This document shows, piece after piece, positions 53,820 through 63,919 of a stretch of DNA of 64,000 nucleotides (position 1 is the first letter of the stretch; every line of letters starts with the position of its first letter). Position numbers and translations under genes: made by a program. Source of the DNA: Thiogranum longum. GTDB lineage: Bacteria; Pseudomonadota; Gammaproteobacteria; DSM-19610. A model generated the notes under the pieces. That model made no database searches. It was not told where the DNA came from and saw nothing but the letters and a program-made list of their open reading frames with translations. The stretch is from NCBI RefSeq assembly GCF_004339085.1, contig NZ_SMFX01000001.1:1930242-1994241 (forward strand), in the 5' to 3' direction.

Positions 53820-55171
53820 CCAAGCCGGGATGGAGCCTGGTTGCCTATTGAGTGCACCGGCACTGGAAAGTCTGCAAAAGGTGATTTTGCCTTTTTCGAG
53901 ACATTGCGATCACGGAGACCGGAACTATTGCCCCAGCGTGGATAGTTGTCGGTAAATGTCTTCAGGTAAGCAACAATGTCGGCTTCATCCTCGGGCGAGA
54001 GTCCCAAATTACCCAGCTCCGTGATATTGCGGGTTGCATGGAACTCCCCTTCAGGCCAGCAGGTCACCCCAAAACCAGGATGTGTGGCATCCGCCGGATC
54101 GATACAACGATCTAATACATCACGGGTATTGTAAAAATGTACGACCTCTTCCAGTGTCTTGAACACACCATTGTGCATATAGGGCGCTGTCAGGGCGATA
54201 TTTCGCAAGCTCATGACCTTCTGCCGGCCTTCGGTCTCGGACAGTGGAGATGGCTCACCTCGTGCCGCTTCCAGGTTCGGGTTGGCCCGTAAACCCGGAT
54301 CAGCATCCGGGTTGCCCGGGATTTGTGGATTGGCCGGCACACCAAGGTTGTCGTAACTGAAGTCAGTGAGCAATGCGGGGGTACCGTCGCCCTCGATACC
54401 CTCTGTCGTATGGCAAAGACCGCACAATGCCCGGCCATCGAACAGGTCAGCCCCGCGCTGCTCTGAATCGTTATAACTTGTTATGCCAGCGGCTTCGAAA
54501 TCAAATTTTGAGTCAAAACGGTTAAATTCCCTGCTGCGTTCAAATGCGGCGATCGCCTCGGCCATGGCCTGATAGGCGTTAGCCACCCCCGGACTGTCCT
54601 CATTGAGACCTGCCAGATCGATGTTGTAGCGTTGCTTAAACAGTTTCCGGTATTTTCTGTTTTCCTTTAGTCGCTCGATAACACTCCATTCGTTCGGCAT
54701 CGCCATTTCTACCGGATTAAGTAATGGAGCTTTAGCCTGCTCAACCAGATCAGCCGCCCTGCCATTCCAGAATTGACCACCAAAAAAGAGTTCTTCTTCG
54801 CTATCCCGGAAAAAGACCGGGCTGAATGCCGCGTAACCAACGCTGGGTGCATTCAATGATCCGAATTTGCGCACAAGAGAGCCGTTGGATACCGATGTAC
54901 CGTCCAGTACATTGGCCGCGTCAACAAATCCCGGAGTGATCGGCTTAAGTGCCATCGTAACGCTGGAATCGTCGTCTGTATGATGTTGTGCTACTGGCAC
55001 ATCAATACTGTCCAGTGCATGACACGACATGCACGATTGATTTCTGTTGAATGAAAGATTGATGTCCTGAAAGAGTAATTTCCCCAGTTTTTGTTCCCTG
55101 GTTTGATTTGCAGCGTAGACCGGATTGGCGATCGTTATAGTCGCGATTAATATGAGCGAAAGGACTTTCAT
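53813..55171 (-). CDS. di-heme cytochrome c peroxidase family protein
   Basis: The 452-residue periplasmic protein has a signal peptide (cleavage near VYA at residue 20) and two c-type heme motifs, CMSCH (47-51) and CGLCH (250-254). A likely axial-ligand block MSLRNIALTAPYMHNG over adjoining parts lies after the second heme. This matches the bacterial cytochrome c peroxidase/MauG family. Peroxidases reduce hydrogen peroxide with electrons from cytochrome c; MauG-like members modify proteins, and sequence alone does not separate them. The gene is A+T-rich and lies between two remnants of mobile sequences, so it may have been acquired. Confidence 0.88.
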   Translation of the reverse strand: MKVLSLILIATITIANPVYAANQTREQKLGKLLFQDINLSFNRNQSCMSCHALDSIDVPVAQHHTDDDSSVTMALKPITPGFVDAANVLDGTSVSNGSLVRKFGSLNAPSVGYAAFSPVFFRDSEEELFFGGQFWNGRAADLVEQAKAPLLNPVEMAMPNEWSVIERLKENRKYRKLFKQRYNIDLAGLNEDSPGVANAYQAMAEAIAAFERSREFNRFDSKFDFEAAGITSYNDSEQRGADLFDGRALCGLCHTTEGIEGDGTPALLTDFSYDNLGVPANPQIPGNPDADPGLRANPNLEAARGEPSPLSETEGRQKVMSLRNIALTAPYMHNGVFKTLEEVVHFYNTRDVLDRCIDPADATHPGFGVTCWPEGEFHATRNITELGNLGLSPEDEADIVAYLKTFTDNYPRWGNSSGLRDRNVSKKAKSPFADFPVPVHSIGNQAPSRLGQ

Positions 55172-55253
55172 GTCTGGAAATTTCCCCTGAGTAGATAAGA
55201 CAATAGATGCGAATAGTAATTATTCGCATTTAAGCATTATCTTTCTTCTTTTT

Positions 55254-55493
55254 CAACGGGCGATAACCGGCGAGGTCCGCTACTCCCTCAAGACCGCCTG
55301 GCGTGATGGCACTACCCATGTGATCTTCGAGCCCTTGGACTTTATCGCATGCCTCACCGCCCTTGTACCAAAATCCAGGGCCAACCTCGCCCGCTTCCAC
55401 GAAGTCTTCGCGCACAGTCCGGCAGAATCCAACATTCTAATGGTTGGAAATCCACCGAATCCGGGGTTTACACTTCCTATACGCATACCCTGA
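55254..55493 (+). pseudogene. IS91-family (Y2) transposase C-terminal fragment
   Basis: The plus-strand frame from about 55269 reads GEVRYSLKTAWRDGTTHV and IFEPLDFIACLTALVPKSRA, then NLARFHEVFAHS. This is the conserved C-terminal block of IS91-type Y2 transposases (usual form RYxLKTPYRDGTTHVxFEPLDF, then LVPKPRxNLxRFHGVFAPNS). Only about 50 codons remain; the catalytic tyrosines are absent. The frame runs on to a TGA at 55491 through the second copy of a 37-base repeat. It lies in the 445-base gap between the peroxidase and fumC; I see no other gene in that gap. Confidence 0.75.
55446..55482 (+). repeat. 37-bp repeat, copy 2
   Basis: This segment matches positions 34-70 at 31 of 37 bases without gaps. 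It follows the IS91-type transposase remnant by about 30 bases. Confidence 0.5.
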
Positions 55494-55616
55494 CTCAGAT
55501 CGAATTCGTGCTTACGATGGGTGCGATCACATCGATTTCAGGATTGCCACTTGTAGACAACATCGTAGTAATGCCCACCAGCAGGGTGATCTGCAAATTT
55601 GTCTCGAGAAATCTCT

Positions 55617-57008
55617 CTATATCCATGGCTGGCCAGGTTTCCCTGTCAAGTGAGCGGGATCGAGCAGTGATTCAAGTTCTGCGCGGCTGATGCCGGTCAT
55701 CTCCTCGGCCACATCGAGCACCGGTCGTCCCTCTGCCCAGGCACGTCTGGCTATGGCGGCACTTTGTTCATACCCGACAACAGGATTCAAAGCCGTCACC
55801 AGCACCGGGTTATACATTAATCCGCGGGCCAGCTGTTCAGGGTTGACGGAGAAACCACGGATGGCCTTTTCATCCAGTGCACGCACCGCGCCGGTCAACA
55901 GTTTGATACTCTGCAACAGCTCATAGGCCACCAGCGGCAACATCGTGTTCAGCTGGAAATTACCGGACTGCCCGGCGACGGTGATTGCTGTATCACTACC
56001 GATCACCCGGGCACACACCATGGCCACGGCCTCCGGTATCACCGGGTTCACCTTGCCTGGCATGATGCTGCTGCCGGGCTGCAGCACCGGCAGCGTGATC
56101 TCACCCAGCCCGGCAAGTGGACCGGAGTTCATCCAGCGCAGATCATTACTGATCTTCAGCAGGCTTACTGCCAGTGTCTTCAGGTGACCGCTCATCGCCA
56201 CGGCGGCATCCTGCGTGGCGATGCCTTCAAACAGGTCTGCATTGATAACGAAGTCGATCCCGGTCTCGCGCGACAGCAATATAGCGACTCGCCGCCCGAA
56301 ATCAGGGTGCGCATTGACACCGGTGCCAACCGCGGTGCCGCCGAGGGGAAGCTGCCGCAGGTGCTGCATGCCCGACGTGATGCGTTGCATGCCCTTTTCT
56401 ATCTGGGTGCGCCATGCACCCAGCTCCTGGTCCAGCCGTACCGGCAAGGCATCCATTAAATGCGTACGACCGGTCTTTACCCTGCCGGACAGCTCCACGG
56501 CACGGCTGTCGAGCGTGGCACGTAGTTGTTCCAGCACCGGTAACAGGTCATGGTGCAGGCCAATGCACGCGCTGATATGGATAGCGCCCGGGATAACGTC
56601 GTTTGAGCTCTGGCCCAGGTTGACGTGATCATTGGGATGCACGCTCAGCCCCGACCGCATCGACGCCAGGCGTGCAATGACCTCGTTGGCATTCATGTGG
56701 GTGCTGGTGCCCGACCCGGTCTGGAACACGTCCACAGGAAACTGTTCTTCATGCTGACCAGCGGCGATTTCGTCCGCGGCCGTGCTGATGGCCCCGGCCA
56801 TAGCGGTATCCAGCAGGCCCAGGTCTGCATTGACCCTGGCCGCAGCGGACTTGATCCTGCCCAGCGCACGAATAAATGGTCCCGGCATGCGCAACTCACT
56901 GATCGGGAAATTCTCCACCGCACGCTGCGTCTGCGCGCCGTACAATGCCTGCGCCGGAACGCGCAGCTCACCCAGGGCGTCATGTTCAATACGGTAGCGT
57001 TGCGACAT
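55617..57008 (-). CDS. fumC: fumarate hydratase, class II
   Basis: The 463-residue enzyme converts fumarate to malate in the TCA cycle without an iron-sulfur cluster. Signature blocks are ALYGAQTQRAVENFPIS, GSGTSTHMNANEVIA, GRTHLMDALPVRLDQE, GTAVGTGVNAH and the mobile loop GSSIMPGKVNPV. The ATG at 57008 starts the family N-terminus and has GGAGG ten bases upstream; a 13-codon extension is less likely. The usual motif SSNDV is also present (GQSSNDVIP). Confidence 0.96.
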   Translation of the reverse strand: MSQRYRIEHDALGELRVPAQALYGAQTQRAVENFPISELRMPGPFIRALGRIKSAAARVNADLGLLDTAMAGAISTAADEIAAGQHEEQFPVDVFQTGSGTSTHMNANEVIARLASMRSGLSVHPNDHVNLGQSSNDVIPGAIHISACIGLHHDLLPVLEQLRATLDSRAVELSGRVKTGRTHLMDALPVRLDQELGAWRTQIEKGMQRITSGMQHLRQLPLGGTAVGTGVNAHPDFGRRVAILLSRETGIDFVINADLFEGIATQDAAVAMSGHLKTLAVSLLKISNDLRWMNSGPLAGLGEITLPVLQPGSSIMPGKVNPVIPEAVAMVCARVIGSDTAITVAGQSGNFQLNTMLPLVAYELLQSIKLLTGAVRALDEKAIRGFSVNPEQLARGLMYNPVLVTALNPVVGYEQSAAIARRAWAEGRPVLDVAEEMTGISRAELESLLDPAHLTGKPGQPWI

Positions 57009-57176
57009 CGTTGCCAGACCTCCGTCTACCTGAAACCGGTGTGTCATAACAATTATGCGATGCTATTGATAAAGCATACTTTCGCGTTGTTTGGGGATAA
57101 GGAGGATTTATGACCTTCCAGACGGGACAGCGTGTCTATACTTTGCTGTAGGTAAATAACAGCAGGCCATACCGTT

Positions 57177-58262
57177 GTGTCCGGACGTCAAACCACCAGG
57201 GTCATCCATATCGCGCTCCTTGTCGTGGTAGCGGGATTGTTCAGTGTTGAAGCCGCCGGGGAAACACTGGAACGCGAATACGGCACGAACCCTGCCCGGA
57301 CCTGGTACCCGGAAAGTGCGATTGATACGCCCGATGCTCCGAATATCGTCCTTAAAGCGTCCGATGCGGATGACGCGCCGCTGCACGCCTATCGGCTGAA
57401 TGAACGCACCTGGTTTCTGTTCGGTAACATTGCAGATCTCGATGCGTACAACCGTGGCTGGAACGGCAATGCCGGATTTGTGGTCACGGATGACGCTGTC
57501 GTAGTGATCGATGCGCTCGGCACACCTAAGCTCGGAGAGCGCTTGATCGCCACGATAAGATCGGTCACCGACAAACCCATCCGCTATTTGATTGTGACGC
57601 ATAACCACCCCGATCACGCGTATGGGGCGGTCGCCTTCAAACGGCTGGGTGGTGTGACGATTCTGTCTCACGAAGGCGTGGAACAGTATCTCAATTCAGG
57701 ACACTGGGAACCCTCGGCGGACTTTCGCCGCTCCATCATTGCGCCGGATATGAAGGGATTCGAGGTTGTCTTGCCCGATATCACGATCGGCGGCAAGCCG
57801 TTCTCCAGGTATTCAATCCAGGTTGGCGGCGTCACTTTCAATATCTACAACGTCGGCCCCCACCACTCCTTCGGTGATCTGGTGGTACAACAGGTCGAGG
57901 ACAGGATCATCTGGGTGTCAGATCTGACGTTCAACGGACGCACCACCTTCATCGGTGACGGCAACAGCCGGCAGGCCCTGGAATCTATCGACTGGCTGAG
58001 CCAGTCGTTCCCGGATGCCTGGCTTATGGTGCCAGGTCATGGCAGTGCCCAGACCGCCCCCTTCCCCATGATCGGGAAGACTCGATCCTATATCGAACGG
58101 TTGCGCAGCGTCATGGCACAAGCCATCGAGGATGGGCTGGACTTGCAGGAAGCTGTCGAACAAGCCGGGTTCGAAGACTGGAAGGACACAAGGCTGTATA
58201 GAAGCAATCATCGCCCCAACGCCAGCTTCATTTACCGGGAAATGGAACTGGAGTTGTTCTGA
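57177..58262 (+). CDS. secreted metallo-beta-lactamase-fold hydrolase
   Basis: The 361-residue protein has a signal peptide (HIALLVVVAGLFSVEAAG) and a metallo-beta-lactamase domain with the zinc motif THNHPDHAYG, a later His in VGPHHSFGD, an Asp in WVSDLTF and the final His in MVPGHG. The plan resembles the SoxH-like or quinoprotein relay zinc metallohydrolase group, periplasmic enzymes often near PQQ-dependent dehydrogenases. No such gene is next to it here, so the substrate is open. The start is GTG; AGCAGG lies upstream. It is divergent from fumC by about 170 bases with nothing else visible. Confidence 0.82.
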   Translation: MSGRQTTRVIHIALLVVVAGLFSVEAAGETLEREYGTNPARTWYPESAIDTPDAPNIVLKASDADDAPLHAYRLNERTWFLFGNIADLDAYNRGWNGNAGFVVTDDAVVVIDALGTPKLGERLIATIRSVTDKPIRYLIVTHNHPDHAYGAVAFKRLGGVTILSHEGVEQYLNSGHWEPSADFRRSIIAPDMKGFEVVLPDITIGGKPFSRYSIQVGGVTFNIYNVGPHHSFGDLVVQQVEDRIIWVSDLTFNGRTTFIGDGNSRQALESIDWLSQSFPDAWLMVPGHGSAQTAPFPMIGKTRSYIERLRSVMAQAIEDGLDLQEAVEQAGFEDWKDTRLYRSNHRPNASFIYREMELELF

Positions 58263-58278
58263 GCCGTTCAGCGCAGTC

Positions 58279-59307
58279 TCACCGCAACCGGTTCAGCTGC
58301 CAGGTTGAACCCTCATCCTTACGACACAACCCGTAGCGGAACGGCGGTGTCATATAGGGCAGCACATAACGCAAATCGGTGAACCATACACAGTCCTCGA
58401 TGGCATTCATCCTGACCCTGTATAGCACCGGAAATTCTGCGAATCGGCGGAAATAATCGAGTTGGCTGTTCTCCCATAGCTGGCGGATACGGTCAGCGGC
58501 AATCTTGTCCTTGCCAAACCGGTGCCAGGTGGTCCAGAGCAGATCGTCGGGTGACCGGTAGGTCTGCTTTACCTTCGCCCAGAACCCCTCTCCTTTACCC
58601 GCTTTATGATAACCACCGGCAAGATTGACATAGGTCACCTCATATCGCTCACCCCTGTCCACGATGATCTTCCAGTTGAACGGGGAAAAGGGTTGCGGCA
58701 ATGCATGTACCTGCGCATCACCCGCGCCCTCCTGCAACAGGTGTGCTTTGGCAATGACAAGGGCCTGCTGCCTGAGCAGCGCCTGAAAAACGACATAGGC
58801 CACCAGCACAACCAGGCTGATGGACGGAATAACGCTAGCGGCTTTTCTTGCCCCGGCGACAACACCGATCAGGGCAATCAGGGTAAACCAGGGGTCCAGG
58901 ATAAATGTCGTGCCGATGCTGGCACGCCAGCCGGACAGGGGCGCAAGTATCTGTGTGCCAAAGACGGTGATAAGGTCACTGAAGATATGCGACACCATAG
59001 ACACTGCTGCGAGCAGGGTCACAAACCGCCATTCACTACGCTTGTGGAACAACCATGCCAGCGTGACTCCCACCAGCAGCGCCCACAAAGGCAACATGAC
59101 AAATGAATGGGTAATGCTACGGTGCCACAGGGTGAGATACACCATGGGGTCGATCCAGGACGCAACATAATCAATGTCCGGAAACGCGCCGGCCACTGCG
59201 CCGATCAGCATACGCTGCCGGTCGGTCAGGGTATGTGTTGATTGTCTTGCAGGGAATACCGCACGAACAACCAGCGCACCCAGCAAACTGTGGGTGATGG
59301 TATCCAT
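58279..59307 (-). CDS. YdjM-like membrane-bound metal-dependent hydrolase
   Basis: The 342-residue protein starts MDTITHSLLGALV and has DIDYVAS and HRSITHSFVMLPL, the His/Asp pattern of the YdjM/DUF457 family of predicted membrane-bound metal-dependent hydrolases. About four helices lie in the first 190 residues. The C-terminal 150 residues form a soluble domain that this family often lacks or varies. The reaction is unknown. It directly follows the TetR-type gene (stop and start adjoin), as the last gene of the NfeD operon. Confidence 0.85.
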   Translation of the reverse strand: MDTITHSLLGALVVRAVFPARQSTHTLTDRQRMLIGAVAGAFPDIDYVASWIDPMVYLTLWHRSITHSFVMLPLWALLVGVTLAWLFHKRSEWRFVTLLAAVSMVSHIFSDLITVFGTQILAPLSGWRASIGTTFILDPWFTLIALIGVVAGARKAASVIPSISLVVLVAYVVFQALLRQQALVIAKAHLLQEGAGDAQVHALPQPFSPFNWKIIVDRGERYEVTYVNLAGGYHKAGKGEGFWAKVKQTYRSPDDLLWTTWHRFGKDKIAADRIRQLWENSQLDYFRRFAEFPVLYRVRMNAIEDCVWFTDLRYVLPYMTPPFRYGLCRKDEGSTWQLNRLR

Positions 59308-59826
59308 TTAACGGGAGGTGGACGTATCCGCGAGCAGCCAGCGCGCAAAGGTCTTGAGATACATGGCCGTCAGGGTGGACTCTTCGAGGATACGTTGAAT
59401 CCCGGTGGTATCCAGGCAGGCCGCTTCACGGAACCACTGCACCGTGCGACTGATACGCATAAGGCCAGGAACCTGCAAATGGATATGCCCGAATTCCAGC
59501 TTGTAGGCCAGCATCTGCCGGGTAAGACGGCGGTGGGGTGCCAGTGCATCGAGCCAGCGCGTAACGACACGCTGAAAGCGCTCACGTTCCGGGAGACCCA
59601 GAAATGCTTCACTGGCAGGTTCACGAAGCACCGCCTGGTCTGCCCGGTCAAACCAGGCCTCGACCAGGTCGTCTTTTTGCGGATAGTGGCGGCGAATATC
59701 GTCGAGTGTGATATCCAGTTGCTCCGCGATATCGTGCAAGTGAACCGCTTCCCACGACGATGCCTCTCCCAGCTCAAGGGCCTTGTCCAGAATACGATCA
59801 GCCAGATTTGCCTTGCGGGATGCCAT
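59308..59826 (-). CDS. TetR-family-like regulator
   Basis: The 172-residue protein has a TetR-type N-terminal helix-turn-helix (ILDKALELGEASSWEAVHLHDIAEQL, read across adjoining parts, then RRHYPQKDDLVEAWFDR). The C-terminal part is helical and short. It could regulate the surrounding NfeD-slipin operon. The C-terminal half has some COQ9-like flavour, so a non-regulatory role is possible. It starts 12 bases after the slipin gene. Confidence 0.7.
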   Translation of the reverse strand: MASRKANLADRILDKALELGEASSWEAVHLHDIAEQLDITLDDIRRHYPQKDDLVEAWFDRADQAVLREPASEAFLGLPERERFQRVVTRWLDALAPHRRLTRQMLAYKLEFGHIHLQVPGLMRISRTVQWFREAACLDTTGIQRILEESTLTAMYLKTFARWLLADTSTSR

Positions 59827-59838
59827 GACAGCTGGCCC

Positions 59839-60594
59839 TCAGACCTGTTTTGTCTTGCTGGATAGCGCTTCGATCAGATCCATCGGTAACGGGAAAACGA
59901 TGGTACTGGATCGTTCGCCGGCAATTTCCGTCAATGTCTGCAGGTAGCGCAGCTGCAATGCCTGGGGTTGCTTTGAAAGCGTCCTTGCTGCTTCCAGCAG
60001 TTTCTCTGCGGCCTGCATTTCACCTTCGGCATGGATGACCTTGGCGCGCCGGGTACGTTCGGCCTCGGCCTGTTTGGCAATGGCCCGTATCATGCTTTCG
60101 TCCAGGTCAATGTGTTTGATTTCGACATTGCTGACCTTGATGCCCCAGGCGTCGGTCTGCTGGTCGAGTGAACTCTGAATATCGGTATTGAGACGCTCAC
60201 GTTCCGCCAGCATTTCGTCCAGCTCGTGTTGCCCCAGTACGGAGCGCAGCGTTGTCTGGGCCAGCTGACTGGTCGCCTCATAGAAGTCCTCGACCTGGAT
60301 GATGGCCTTCTCGGGCTCGATGACGCGGAAATAGACCACCGCATTCACTTTCACCGAAACGTTATCATGAGAAATCACATCCTGGGTGGGAACATCCATG
60401 ACGATGGTGCGCAGATCGACCCTGACCATTTGCTGGATAAGCGGGATAATAATAAAGAACCCGGGACCCTTGACCTTCCAGAAACGTCCGAGAAGAAAGA
60501 CGACGCCGCGTTGATATTCGCGCAGTATCCTGATGGCAGAGACGAAAAACACCACCACCAGTACCAGGACTGCGTACAGAGCATATGCTGTCAT
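59839..60594 (-). CDS. slipin (SPFH/stomatin-like) membrane protein
   Basis: The 251-residue protein has one N-terminal membrane segment ([16 protein letters not shown]), then the SPFH core [21 protein letters not shown] over adjoining parts. The stomatin signature includes [20 protein letters not shown] and VYFRVIEP, then [20 protein letters not shown] in adjoining parts. A helical C-terminus rich in Ala and Glu follows. Slipins form membrane microdomain scaffolds and pair with NfeD proteins. Its start overlaps the NfeD stop in ATGA. Confidence 0.93.
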   Translation of the reverse strand: MTAYALYAVLVLVVVFFVSAIRILREYQRGVVFLLGRFWKVKGPGFFIIIPLIQQMVRVDLRTIVMDVPTQDVISHDNVSVKVNAVVYFRVIEPEKAIIQVEDFYEATSQLAQTTLRSVLGQHELDEMLAERERLNTDIQSSLDQQTDAWGIKVSNVEIKHIDLDESMIRAIAKQAEAERTRRAKVIHAEGEMQAAEKLLEAARTLSKQPQALQLRYLQTLTEIAGERSSTIVFPLPMDLIEALSSKTKQV

Positions 60595-61967
60595 GATGCT
60601 TCCTCCTGTATTGGAGTCTCCAGCGGTTCTACCCGCAGGGTTAAACCTTCGATACCGGAAACCTTTACCTGTTGACCCTTGTGCAGCGGCACGCTGCTGA
60701 GTGCCTGCCAGGACTCGCTGTGAAGGGAAACCCTGCCCTGATGATCAAAGTCAGAAAGTACAGTGGCTTTGGCACCAACCAACTCTTCCAGCCCGCTCAC
60801 CACCGGCCGACGACGTGCCTTTATCGCCATACCAATGACGACAATAAAAACCAGTGCACTGATAATAGCGAAGGTAACAATTACCGAAATATCAATACCA
60901 AAACCCGGCACATCGGTATCCATCAGAAAAACGGACCCGACAATAAACGCAATGAGTCCACCGATACCGAGCACGCCGAAACTGGGTTGAAAGGCCTCAC
61001 CGACCATGAGCGCTATACCCAGCAGTATCAGTCCCATACCGGCATAGTTGACCGGCAGCAACTGGAAGGCATACAACGCCAGCAATAAAGAAATAGCGCC
61101 GACCGTGCCCGGGGCGATGGCACCCGGGTTGGAGAATTCCAGGATCAAACCGTAGATACCGATGAGCATCAGGATATAGGCGACATTGGGATTGGTGATA
61201 ATACTGAGAAAACGGCTGCGCCAGTCCGGGGTGAGTTGATCGATAACCGATCCGGTAGTCTGCAGTACACGTTTCTGGCCCAGCACTGTCACTTCGCGGC
61301 CGTTCACCTGTTTCATCAGGTCCGCCATGCCGGTTGCAACAATATCGATAACGTTCAGCTTCAAGGCCTCACTCGCCGGTATACTGGCGGCTTCACGCAC
61401 GGCTTTTTCCGCCCATTCCTGGTTGCGTCCACGCAATTCTGCCAGGCTGCGCAGGTAAGCGACCGCATCATTAATCATTTTTTTGCTGCCGGCATCCGGA
61501 GCGGCCGCTCCGGTTGTTTTGTCCTGCTCATCTTTCCTCTTGCTGTCAGGCTGTGGCAGTCCACCGATCCGGATCGGTGTGGCGGCGCCAACATTGGTAC
61601 CCGGTGCCATGGCAGCGATATGACTGGCATACAGGATGTAGGTGCCGGCGCTGGCCGCCCGCGCACCGGTCGGCGCCACATAGCTGGCGACAGGTACCGG
61701 GGACGTCGTGATGCTCTTGATGATTCCGCGCATGGACGTGTCCAGGCCACCCGGTGTATCCATGCGAATCACGACCAGTTCGGCATGGCGCCGGGCAGCG
61801 GATTCGAGGGCTCGCTCGATATAGTCATCGGTTGCAGGGCCGATAACGCCTTCGATGCTGAGCTGAATAACAGGATTATCCGAACTGCTGGAAGATTCCA
61901 CCACCAACAGCAGACCGGCCGCCACGAACAACGGTAGGGACAAAAATACCCGCATCAGTCTCGGCAT
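60591..61967 (-). CDS. NfeD family protein with ClpP-like serine protease domain
   Basis: The 458-residue long-form NfeD has a signal sequence and a ClpP-like domain. The likely nucleophile Ser is in [10 protein letters not shown], and the Lys of the Ser-Lys dyad lies before [15 protein letters not shown]. Four or five membrane helices and a C-terminal OB-fold NfeD domain follow ([18 protein letters not shown] to [14 protein letters not shown]). In archaeal homologues the protease cuts the C-terminus of the partner stomatin, so the overlapping slipin gene is a likely partner and substrate. That is inference from relatives. Confidence 0.93.
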   Translation of the reverse strand: MPRLMRVFLSLPLFVAAGLLLVVESSSSSDNPVIQLSIEGVIGPATDDYIERALESAARRHAELVVIRMDTPGGLDTSMRGIIKSITTSPVPVASYVAPTGARAASAGTYILYASHIAAMAPGTNVGAATPIRIGGLPQPDSKRKDEQDKTTGAAAPDAGSKKMINDAVAYLRSLAELRGRNQEWAEKAVREAASIPASEALKLNVIDIVATGMADLMKQVNGREVTVLGQKRVLQTTGSVIDQLTPDWRSRFLSIITNPNVAYILMLIGIYGLILEFSNPGAIAPGTVGAISLLLALYAFQLLPVNYAGMGLILLGIALMVGEAFQPSFGVLGIGGLIAFIVGSVFLMDTDVPGFGIDISVIVTFAIISALVFIVVIGMAIKARRRPVVSGLEELVGAKATVLSDFDHQGRVSLHSESWQALSSVPLHKGQQVKVSGIEGLTLRVEPLETPIQEEAS

Positions 61968-62125
61968 CTATTGGACTCCAGGTATGACGTATTAAGCATA
62001 GCCCAGATGCATTAGATGAGTTTGTTTTTGCTCACATACTCCCTTATATGCAATGGCTAACTGGACATCCGGTGTCCACTGGTCGTTTTATGATGTCGGG
62101 GTTTTTTCTGCCTGGCCAGTTGCGT

Positions 62126-63919
62126 CTAGCTACAGGCTGTCTCCGGTTGCCCGGATTGTTGCAGGCACTCATCGTCCTCATAGCTTGCTCGCCTTCTGTC
62201 GCCGGCAGTTTTCAGGTATTCGGGGCCTTTTTGTCTCCTGTCACCATCATATTTCAGGTGTAGCCTGCGTTTATCTCTCCTGTCGCCCATCGGTATGATG
62301 TTGCCTGTCGGGTCGGTTCTCCGGGCTCTCCTGTCAGCAGGATATGCCGTCGTTTCAGTGTTTTGAGTATCAGCGTCGCCATTCATAAAACCGGCAAGAT
62401 CCGGGTTGAGTCGAACCAGATTATCCAGTTTATTGCGTGCCGTTTCCTTGAATAAAAAGCGTACTTTCACACCCCTGCTTGCGTGGGTTGCCAGCCATTT
62501 AAAGTCCATTATTTCGTTGGTGTGCAAGTGTGCGTTTCTGGCATCCAGAACAACTTCCTGAATGTCGGGATGAATGACTTCGTTAAAGTAGCGCGAGATT
62601 TGGCTGCAAGAGTGGCACAGGATAGTACCTTCCATAGTAATCACCAGTGTCTTGCCGTTTTCAATCCTGGATGTCAGGTGTACTTTCGATACTTCGATGA
62701 TGTTAATAATAAAGGTGGCCAGTATGGCAAAAGTTACGGCGGTGTAAATATCGACAACCACCACCAGGAACGCCGTACTGAAGAATATGGCAGCCGCTTT
62801 TCTGGAACTGCGCAGGTAGCGTTTCATAATGCCGACATTAACCATGCTTAACCCGCTTAAAAACAGCAGGCCACCGAGAATCGACAAGGGGATGTAGGCA
62901 ATCACGAAGTCGAGGAACACAACCAGTATGATGGTGAAGGCCGCCGAGTAGAGCAAGGCACGTGACCCTGAACCCAGTTCTTTTTTTGCAATGCTTTTAT
63001 TGATTGAATTGGCCACCGGGGCACCATGAAGCAGCGACAGGGCTATGTGCTGTATACCCTGGGAAAAGATATCCCGCAGCGGGTTCATGACTTCATCATC
63101 CGCTCTGATCGCCTTGGCCACAGTAATCGCCTGTAATGTACTGATAATGGCTATAACAAACGCGGGCGCAATAAAGTTTGCCGCGACAGGCAAGCTGGCC
63201 TGTCTGAAGTCGGGCAAACTGGTTGCCAGGCCCAGATTTATCCACCCGACCCGTTCAATATGAAACGAGTAATACGACTCCAGCACCAACAGCGCGACGA
63301 TGCCAACAGCCAACGCGCCGATTATATTGTAACGTTTGTACTTGCTTCTGCGTATAAGCAATCCCGTGACTATGGTGATACAACCAAGTATCAATGCAAA
63401 GTAGCTGCCTTCTCCTGCAAAGCTGCCGATACCCAGGCTGATCACATCAAATACCAGCCATTGTTGATATGACAGCTGTGGCAAACCAAGCACCATGTAA
63501 AGCGTTGCCAGCACGAAGATAATGCCAATGCCTAACACCAGGCCGTCGATCAGTTCCTGGTTGAAATAGTCCGTAATATGGTATTTGGCGAATATAAAAC
63601 AAAACAGCAGCTGCCAGATACCAACCATCAAGGCCAGCGAAGCAACATAACCAATGTAGAGGCCGCTCATTTGCGGCGCAAAGGGAGTAATCGCTACAGC
63701 GATTAAAATGGACGTTGCTGAATTGGGGCCACCGACAGCATAACGCGAGGCATTCAGAAAATGGCCGATAACCGCACACACGATACTCGCAATTATCATC
63801 ATTACCGGCGGGATACCGGCCAGAAAGGCAAAGCCGATGCTCATCGGCAGGTTAATCAGCGCCATGACGAAACCGGGGAAAACATTCCTTGATATTTCTG
63901 CGTAGCTAAAGGGCGTCAC
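62126..63919 (-). CDS. SulP family anion transporter with STAS domain
   Basis: The 597-residue protein has about 11-14 membrane helices of the SulP family (FVMALINLPMSIGFAFLAGI; VGGPNSATSILIAVAI, the site of the anion pocket) and a cytoplasmic STAS-like domain (about residues 405-500, VVLDARNAHLHTNEIMDF). An unusual basic tail of about 60 residues carries repeated DRR motifs (ADRRARR, GDRRDKRR, GDRRQKG, GDRRRAS). The anion could be sulfate or bicarbonate. The start is GTG with GAGAGG seven bases ahead and overlaps the stop of the preceding gene (GTGA). Confidence 0.87.
   Translation of the reverse strand: MTPFSYAEISRNVFPGFVMALINLPMSIGFAFLAGIPPVMMIIASIVCAVIGHFLNASRYAVGGPNSATSILIAVAITPFAPQMSGLYIGYVASLALMVGIWQLLFCFIFAKYHITDYFNQELIDGLVLGIGIIFVLATLYMVLGLPQLSYQQWLVFDVISLGIGSFAGEGSYFALILGCITIVTGLLIRRSKYKRYNIIGALAVGIVALLVLESYYSFHIERVGWINLGLATSLPDFRQASLPVAANFIAPAFVIAIISTLQAITVAKAIRADDEVMNPLRDIFSQGIQHIALSLLHGAPVANSINKSIAKKELGSGSRALLYSAAFTIILVVFLDFVIAYIPLSILGGLLFLSGLSMVNVGIMKRYLRSSRKAAAIFFSTAFLVVVVDIYTAVTFAILATFIINIIEVSKVHLTSRIENGKTLVITMEGTILCHSCSQISRYFNEVIHPDIQEVVLDARNAHLHTNEIMDFKWLATHASRGVKVRFLFKETARNKLDNLVRLNPDLAGFMNGDADTQNTETTAYPADRRARRTDPTGNIIPMGDRRDKRRLHLKYDGDRRQKGPEYLKTAGDRRRASYEDDECLQQSGQPETACS

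Noticed and set aside
55495-55626. A 43-codon minus-strand frame starting at an ATG that overlaps the fumC stop
   Set aside because: It has no recognisable similarity or ribosome-binding site of its own and ends at the edge of the 37-base repeat; probably chance.
62085-62260. Plus-strand frames overlapping the SulP C-terminal repeats
   Set aside because: They shadow the SulP frame, have no conserved motifs, and use the low-complexity DRR region in reverse.
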